A DNA stretch of 64,000 bases, taken from assembly GCA_036346395.1 (NCBI GenBank), contig CM070609.1, forward strand, positions 27,850,223-27,914,222, read 5' to 3'. The position numbers and the translations under genes were made by a program. The notes below the pieces were generated by a model that saw only the letters and a list, made by a program, of their open reading frames with translations, was not told where the DNA came from and did not search any database. This stretch comes from Hsuehochloa calcarea (Eukaryota > Streptophyta > Magnoliopsida > Poales > Poaceae). This document shows, piece by piece, positions 56,977-64,000 of this stretch (position 1 is its first letter; every line of letters starts with the position of its first letter).

Positions 56977-57295
56977 GAACATGGGCGGATGTCAGCGTCT
57001 TCGCCAGTTGGCTTTGGCTTAGGATCCCAACTATTCCAGTGCCAGCGAAGGCGGAGCGCAGCACTGAACAACACCAGATCGTGGATACCCAGCCCCCACA
57101 TCGGAGCGGTTTGCAGACTTTCGACCAGGCCAGCAAGTAATGACCGCCACTGATGGAGTCGACCCCTTCCAAACGAAAGCACGACACTTATGGTTTATTA
57201 ACTTGATCGCCTACTGAGGAAGCTTGAGGACCATCATGAAGTGAACCGATAGCACCATGAAGACAGATCTAGTGAGCACGTCGCAAATACAGTGT
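56977..57295 (-). pseudogene. LINE segment, reverse transcriptase C-terminal region
   Basis: Minus-strand reading: RSVFMVLSVHFMMVLKLPQ, stop, then CRAFVWKGVDSISGGHYLLA, WSKVCKPLRCGG and ALRLRWHWNSWDPK. This is the conserved block after the reverse transcriptase of plant L1-type LINEs. It joins the segment 49264-49638 when the CACTA element and one CCT are removed. The 5' part of the LINE is missing, as is usual for truncated copies. Confidence 0.85.
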
Positions 57296-57815
57296 TTTGT
57301 CTACATGGTAAGAACATGTCATTGTAGCTACAGCCTAGGGTATAATATCTGCAGTATCAGACTCGTCCCGCTGTAGAAAAAGTGATCTTCTTGAGTTAAT
57401 GCAGAGGATTTGCTTCCGAGCATTACATCGGCTTCGTTTGCTTCGAGAGAGGAGAAGAAAAAGGATGGAGTAGGACATTGCAAATAGCTTGATACTTTAG
57501 CTTATTACTAGAGAAGAGAGAATGTTTATACGAGGTTGTAGATAAAACTACTATAATAGTTTGTATCTATAGCTTATTATACTAAAGCTTGCATCAGGAT
57601 GAGAGAGAATGACTAGTTTAGAAAAAGATAACCCCACTATTTTCTTGGTTGATACTTGTATGAGTATCAAGCTCATTCTTTCTTCCCTCTCTTTCACCTC
57701 ACAAAAAAGCCTATATAGCATAGGTATAGTGTCAAACAAATTTTCTTGTTGGGAGTGCCCTCATGCAGAAAGTGCCAGTAATAAATGGTGGATTAGATTA
57801 TAGATGAATTGACTC
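57296..57815. other. Gene-free stretch
   Basis: AT-rich DNA with short ORFs lacking domains. Nothing recognised. Confidence 0.5.
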
Positions 57816-57823
57816 GCATGTAC

Positions 57824-58521
57824 CGAGTTTTTGGCTAAAATAGCGTTGTTGGCGTGCGCAATAGAAAAACTAGCCTCCCAGGCGGATCAAAGGCAAAATA
57901 GCACCTTGAACATGGAGGCTTAAAGGAATTTTTCTCAAATCGATTATTTCATTTACATACAAACAGTAGCTTTAAAGGAATTTTTGAGAAAAATACATAA
58001 CATAAAAAATTATGTAAAATCGAAAAAAACTACACTGTGTTAGGAGCCTTCACAAAAAAAAAAATCATAATTTTTAGAGCTCATCTGTTATATTTAGAAA
58101 TTCCTACAAACATTAGCTTAAAGGAATTTTTGGGAAAATGAAGAAAATATAAAATTCGGAAAAATTACATAAACAAGTAAACTATGTCAGGAGCATCTAC
58201 AACAAAATCATAAGTTTTAGAGCTCATTTGCTATATTTAGAAATTCATACAAACAATAATTTTCTAGAGGATAGAGAATCCACGCCCCTGAGGCCGAACG
58301 AAGGTATTTTCACACCCCTGGGGCTAAACGGGGTATTTTTCGCATCCATGGGGCCGGACGGGCATTTACGTGCCCCTGCAGGTCGGATTCACCATGTGTC
58401 GTGTTCTCGGTAAATCCGGTCCTCTGATGCACGGACAAGGTGTTATTTTTACATTTGATGTGCGCGGAGGGCTAGTTTTGTTATTGCGCAAGCCAACAAT
58501 ACTATTTTAGCCAAAAACTCT
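57824..58521. mobile_element. MULE-like non-autonomous element (698 bp), TSD GCATGTAC
   Basis: Terminal inverted repeats of about 55 bp: GAGTTTTTGGCTAAAATAG from 57825 and its complement ending 58520, continuing through TTGTTGGC.TGCGCAATA and AAAACTAGCC. GCATGTAC flanks it at 57816-57823 and 58522-58529. Long terminal repeats and an 8-9-bp duplication fit Mutator-like elements, though 8 bp would also fit hAT. The inside has an imperfect direct repeat (TTTAGAGCTCAT at about 58074 and 58217) and no ORF. Confidence 0.8.
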
Positions 58522-58529
58522 GCATGTAC

Positions 58530-60429
58530 GTAGGTGTAGAGTGAAGGTGGATACTAATTGCTGTATTTTTGTTTTCTTACGGTTGAGGATAGCATGGTCT
58601 TTTACTTTATTATCTTCTCATCTTTGAAACCTTCTTAATCTACACGCTGAACCAAACTACCTTATATTTTGAAATGAAGGGAGTACGCTTACTTACAAAA
58701 GAAGATATTTTAGGTACGTTAATGGTTGTCGTCCTGTGGAATATATATATATATACACGTACGATAGGGAATTATTGCATCGATCATGCATGCACGGGCA
58801 ACTCGAAATTAAATTTGTAGCCGATCTCTGGAAGAACCTGGCGTCCGTGTCGCCTCTGATCGCTTTATCGCAAAAGGCCCAGCAAGTGGATCGAAGAAGA
58901 ATATATACACACAAAAAGCAGGCGGCGTTTGTACTCTCCAAAACACTTCTCTCCCTAAAAGCGTCTTGATTCAGCCAGAAGCTTTGGCCGGACATGTGCG
59001 TGGTTCATGGCAGCTCGGCCCGCGCGGGCGTCCGTACGCGCCCTGCCGGCTTTGTCTAATGGGATGGCGAGGGAATGGGTCGGTGATTGGCGAGAGATCT
59101 CTCGATCGGCACACATGCGAGCCTCTAACTCAACTGAGGAAAAGGCCAACGGAGACCATGATTCGTGCATGCTCGCGGGCGCAAATCCTAATCATTATTC
59201 GAGTTGATCGAAGTTGGCATAGGCGCATGCACACATGTACACTCACACACAAAGATCTCAGCTCTTGCCTTTATTCCCAAGTGCGATCCTGCCTTAAGGC
59301 CTTGGAGATTTCGTTCCGCGTTCCCCATAAAGATTGACGCATTGAGCTTTAATTCACGATATATAGTACTTAACAATTAATGGTTCTAAAAAAAGTACTT
59401 AGCATGGAACATCTTGTGAATTTCTGATCATGGTAATCATATGGCGCCTATGTACGTATATGACCGTATCACATGCATGCTAACTAGCCTAAGCTAGCTA
59501 TCTGTCATTTGGACATGGACATGCACGTACTGTATGTACCAGAATATATCATATGTATTGGCATGGAAATTTGCTGGTTAATTTGCAATATATATAATTC
59601 GTTTCCCAGTCGCTGTTACACTAGCACTGCAAACTGCAACATGGCAACTGTCACGGGCGATGGCATGTGCCTTGACAACTACAGAGTACAAAATTAATTG
59701 AAGCAACAAGTGCCGTGCTTTGGCACACATATGTATATATATAAGCCTGTGGTCCTGCCAGTTTAGTGTGCCCATGATCTCTAATTTTGCCTTGTCCCAG
59801 CTGGTTCACTATTACAGTACTTATACATGGCACGAGCGCATAGGATATTTTCTAGTGCATGCCAGAAACCAACAGGAAGAAATTGTCCATATACGTACAT
59901 GGCATGACATAAGTTCATTATTATATTACTTCATGGATACTTTTCCTGGGTGAATCTCCAGCCAAATCAAAATTTTGGCAAGCTGCTAGCAAAATCCATA
60001 CATTTCTGTCCCTGTCATCCCCTGCTTCTTCTGGCTATCAAATTATATCATGGGTTCTTGGACTACCGACAGGTTGAATTGCCCTCAATTCCAAAAGAAA
60101 AAAAGAAGTTGAATTCTTCTGGCCTACTTCTATTTATAGAGAAGTATAGCAACTCTATGGATGGACATATAGGTTGCTTGCATGCATTAGGATACTGTGT
60201 GATGATTTTGTTCTTTGTCGCGGCTGCACGTTGGGCTGGGTACGTTTGCTTTTGGCTATAGGTCGGTGATAGCGCCTCAGGCTTTTGTGTAGCAAGGATG
60301 GGCCTACACACTGTAGGATAGAAGCCAACTTGGCGCAATGGAGACACAGAAAAATGATGCAGCCCCTATGGTTTCTTTTTCATGCTACTCCTTCGTTAAG
60401 GACCACGATGTTGCGAGTACAAAGTTAAA
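58530..60429. other. Gene-free stretch
   Basis: Contains TA-rich runs (58740-58756) and GAAGGGAGTA at 58676-58685, which could be a Stowaway terminus without partner. No conserved ORF seen. Confidence 0.45.
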
Positions 60430-61480
60430 CGCTTGGGGAGCTTTAAACCGGTTTCGGCTTTAAAAAAATTGCAAGTCTTCCCGAAAGGCTAGCTTCTCAT
60501 CGGCTTATTGAGTAAGCTAAAGCTAAAGCATATCTAAAATCCGAAGCATCTCTCCCCCACCAGCTTTTCGGTCTTATTGCATAAGGGATATACCTGTTTG
60601 TTACTCAAACTTCAAGAAATTTACCCACCAAATGTCACTCCTTAAATACCCAACTGGTTTCATCCCCTCCCCAACCCATAACCCCATTCCTTCCCAGCCC
60701 CCGCCACCCCAAACCTTGATCCGTGCTACCGCCTCCACCCCAAGCCACGCGATGTCGCCTCCTCCAACCCCGAGCCGTGCCGCTTAGCCTCCTCCACGCA
60801 AAAGCCACGCCACTTGACATCCTCCTCCCCCGCACTGCGTGATGCCGCCACAAAACCGCCTCCAGCTGGATCCGCGTCGCCGTCTCTTACCCCGAGTCGT
60901 GCTACTCACCCTCCTCCTCCCCACCTTTTGGACTCCCAACGCTGTCGACCTCTACACCCCCGCCTCCGCCTCCAGCCGTTTCCGCCTCTATGCCACCGCC
61001 TCCCTCTGTCCTCGGAGCGCCGCCTACCTCCGTTCCCAGCGGCGGCCGTCAGCCGCCGCCGCATCCCTCCTAGTGTTTTGTGTTTTTCGGTAAAATATTT
61101 TAAAATGGTAAATTTGTGAAGTGTTTCAAATTTTGGGTAAACTGTATTATGAATTGTAATATGATTTCATGGAAAAAAAAGATGTGGATGTATCGCATCC
61201 AAAACGAATGGGATAATTGGTTAGGAAAAAATTGTAAAGAAATTATGACATTTAATCAATTTATATTTACACTAAACTAGCACACAAACAAACATACCAT
61301 TAGAACCCTCAAGGATATTTAAGATATTTCAAACTTCATCCACAGTTGAAGCAGCCAGTCAGCCCAACAAAAAGCCAAACTGTCAAACGGCCTATCAAAA
61401 AAAGCTACAGCCATCAGCTACACCTGCTTTTCAGCCAAAAAGCAGCTTATGTCGAAAGCTACAGCTCCCCCAAATAGGGT
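60430..61480. mobile_element. Possible hAT-like non-autonomous element
   Basis: TTGGGGAGCTTT near 60435 and AGCTCCCCCAA near 61464-61474 are inverted, and AGCTT/AAGCT-rich motifs follow inward on both sides. The interior includes a Pro/Arg-coding GC-rich block (60640-61075) with no recognised domain. No clean 8-bp target duplication was found. Confidence 0.3.
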
Positions 61481-61799
61481 TAAATTTAGTTGGCGTAGCT
61501 CCCTTGAGCTTTTTCTTTGCTAGGAACACAGAGATAGATGGGGCATGATCTAGAAAATACCCTCCAAACATGATATTTCATGTTTACCCCTCCAAAGGGG
61601 TCAGTAGCGGGTTTATGATTTCATGCCTCTGGTTAAATTCTAATAGACTAATATCCTACAACTCATGTCAATTTATACTCACACTACAATATAACAAAAT
61701 AAGCCACAAATACATCATTGACATGAAACTTTTGTTCAGCGCTTCAACATAAATAATAATAATAATAACATGACATAACATAAATAATATAGCATCATA

Positions 61800-62140
61800 A
61801 AGATACAATTTGAGTACCTAAATAATGAAGATTTCATCTTTATCTTAGCCCACCATTTCTTCATCAATATTTGGACGAGAACCAAAACCTACAAAGACAA
61901 CATCAAAAAGGTAAATCAAATAGAGGTATGATCAAATACAAAGAACATGAAGTTTACATTTTTAAGAAGCTAAGTTACCACTAGCGCAAGATAGTTGTTT
62001 CTTATGTAACCTCATTCCTTGAAAACGCTCTAAAATCTTCCTATTTTTAATGCTTGCAAACATATCTCGCTCAATATAGCATGACATGCTATGATTCATT
62101 CATTCATCATTCATCTTATTCCGCATACCAGTCTTAATAC
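61800..62140 (-). pseudogene. hAT transposase C-terminal fragment
   Basis: The minus strand reads MNDEWMNHSMSCYIERDMFA and then KILERFQGMRLHKKQL (about 62120-62000). This is the end of the hAT dimerisation region found in TTF-type or zinc-finger hAT transposases of plants. A possible last exon with FVGFGSRPNIDEEMV lies at 61830-61890. The rest of the transposase is not in the window upstream of the CACTA terminus at 62196. Confidence 0.6.
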
Positions 62141-62195
62141 CGAGAAGGCTTTTTTTCTACAGTTGCTGTTACCACTGGTAAAATTAAAGCCAATC

Positions 62196-62686
62196 CACTA
62201 CTACAAAACATGCCATAGAAGACGCATGTGATAAAATAATCACAGACGGTTCCAAGACGAACCGTCTGTGATATGTCACTATCACAGACGGTTCTAACCA
62301 AGAACCATCTGTGATACCGAGAATATCACATACGGTTCTAACCACGAACCGCTGCGTGATGAGATACTAAATCGGCCAACGCGGCAAGCGAGCGCGAGCG
62401 AGGCGACGAGCACGGCGGCAGCGGCAGCGCGCGCGGCCGGCGGCCGGTCGGCGAGTCGCGGTGGGGCACTGGGTGAGTGGGCGGCGAGCAAGTGCGGAGT
62501 GCGGGCGAGAGTGAGACATCGAGCATGGAGCGGCGGTTACCGAGGCGCCAGGCGAGGTGGCGAGCGCGGTGCAGCGATCCGCGGGAGGCGGCGAGCAATG
62601 GAGCGCCGAGCGCGTGCGCAGTGCAAAGTGGTAGGTAGTGTGGCGATCGGCGGCCGGTGCTGGTTGACTTCTTTGGGGAGATTTTG
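62196..62686. mobile_element. Second CACTA element, left end, running off with an LTR inside
   Basis: It starts CACTACTACAAAACATGCC and carries three CACAGACGGTTC palindromes at 62239-62360. A GC-rich block follows (62380-62640), with Ala/Arg low-complexity ORFs only. A copia-type LTR interrupts it at 62687. The right end is beyond the window. Confidence 0.75.
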
Positions 62687-64000
62687 TGTAGGACCGTAAA
62701 GGCGACTAGGGGGGTGAATAGGCGCTTTCTCAAATTTATCGCCTTAATCAAATTCAACATGAACTTTACTCCTTTAGCTATGAAAGCTAAGAAGATCAGT
62801 AAACGCACAGAGGAAGCCTTGTGCTGAATTCGATTACCCCCTTAACCACACGACACAAATGTGGAGAAATGATCTCAGAGGATCGGTCAATCTTCGCGGT
62901 CGACCATTGAGATCGCGGTCGGACCGACGGTTGACGAGCGGTCGGACCGGCTACTAACTGGCGGTCGGACCGTTGGAAATCGGTTCGACCTGCCACTACC
63001 GGGCGGTCTGAAAGGAAGGCGGTCTGACCGCCGTATAAAAATCGGTCCGACCAATTTAGTCCAGAACCGAAACTCAAGCCCAAAACAAAAACAAAATTTG
63101 GTCCAACTTTTGATTTAACCAATGAAACTTGACCAAACTTGGAGCACACCTCCCTAATGATATTAGAGACCTATTTCTAGCGACGATCCTCCAGATCCAC
63201 TTCGTAGAATCGATCTCTCAAGGTTTTAACAAAGAAGTGCACAAACCCTAGAAATATGAATATCTTGATTCAAGACTTGCTTGTGGGGGTTGATGGTCTA
63301 GATGATTCTAGGAGTATTCCCACACATCAAAGCAAGATAAAATAGGTCAAGAGACCAAGCTTAAATACTTGAATCAAGGAAGCACCAAATTCATCAAAAG
63401 AGAGAAGAACACAAAAGAGACAAGTGATCTCTCAAGCAAGCATCACAAGATTGATTGATCTCACAAGATGCTTACAAAGCCACTCCCTCAAGGAGGACAA
63501 GAGCTCACACAAGGAGTACACACACAACCTTCCTCTCCTCTCCTCTCTTCTCCAAACCCTAACCCTAGAAAAAGACTTGGAGAGACAAAGTGAATGCTTA
63601 GAGTGCTTGAAGGGTTTTTCCTCTCCCTCCTTTCTATTTATAGGAGAGGCCTAGGGTTTCCTCTAATGGGCTCCCATGAAGGCCCACAATGCAATATGCA
63701 ACAATAAAGCATTGATATCCATACAATAACCACAATCAAAACACATCAATGCCAAGAAGGCTCACCTTCAAGTGATCAGCGGTCTGACCGCCCCACACAG
63801 CCGATCTGACCGATTTCAGGCCGGTCGAACCAATTCCATAACGGCGGTCGGACCGCCCGAAAAGACTTAGCCAAAATTCCATCGTGAAAATCCGAAACCT
63901 TCTGGAATTTTCAACTCAATAGAACTTTTGACTGGGAGCTCCAAAAATGATGTGACCACATCCAGCAGACTCCCCTCACTTGCCTACACATCCTATTTTT
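62687..64000 (-). repeat. Copia-type LTR, partial (cut by window end)
   Basis: It starts TGTAGGACCGTAAAGG and matches 52189-53787 and then 55302-55357 closely. One deletion, near 63689, removes about 460 bp that the sister LTR has. GGTCGGACCG repeats are at 62895-62975 and 63775-63860. Whether it is solo or part of a full element cannot be told. Confidence 0.88.

Noticed and set aside
60814..61119. Pro/Ser-rich ORF as a host gene
   Set aside because: No domain, low complexity, and inside a possible hAT-like element.

Overview
The window is nuclear DNA of a flowering plant, almost certainly a grass and probably Oryza or a close relative. The signs are nested LTR retrotransposons, CACTA elements whose subterminal repeats carry a CACAGACGGTTC motif, a TRIM, a Helitron-like element, and one GC-rich, monocot-style gene with GT/AG introns. 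Species was not tested. I find one intact host gene. Nearly everything else is transposable-element DNA or intergenic sequence without a recognisable gene.

Host gene (29418-32018, minus strand): a three-exon INDETERMINATE DOMAIN (IDD) zinc-finger transcription factor of 489 residues. Its zinc-finger block, coiled coil and C-terminal CFSC motif place it in the SGR5/IDD14-16/LPA1 subclade, which works in shoot gravitropism and plant architecture. A TATA-like box lies about 200 bp upstream of the ATG. About 400 bp further upstream begins a 1.54-kb direct tandem duplication of CACTA-type DNA (32643-35724).

Left part (1-28800): a nest of LTR retrotransposons. A degraded minus-strand gag-like ORF (2206-3549, 5785-5872, 16845-about 16960) was split by a solo LTR (3555-5784, TSD AGGAG) and by a full-length Ty1/copia element (5878-16844, TSD AATTT, both LTRs, tRNA-iMet PBS, PPT). 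Next to it is a Ty3/gypsy element (about 16980-27786) with a dual RNase H, as in the Tat lineage. It has a 5' LTR but no visible 3' LTR, and a 3.56-kb solo LTR (21391-24949, TSD ACTTG) interrupts it between gag and protease. A decayed copia-type LTR follows (27787-28790).

Middle part (35725-46760): mostly gene-free DNA holding a 553-bp TRIM (38904-39456, TSD AGGTG), a Helitron-like element (40584-43799) with a 901-bp LTR-element fragment inside it (TSD AATTC), and an array of twelve imperfect palindromes ending in a CACTA terminus (45210-45761).

Right part (46760-64000): a minus-strand LINE (about 46763-57295) is broken by a copia-type solo LTR (47353-49263) and by a 7.3-kb non-autonomous CACTA element (49642-56973, TSD CCT). 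That CACTA carries an F-box-like gene fragment, a large inverted repeat, and a copia-type solo LTR (52189-55578, TSD GGGGC). The LTR is itself interrupted by about 1.5 kb copied from the CACTA element around it. Further right are a MULE-like element (57824-58521), a hAT transposase fragment and a second CACTA element that carries another copia-type LTR and runs off the window.

The ages are relative only: each insertion is younger than what it splits. No prokaryotic-style system, CRISPR array or viral genome was seen.
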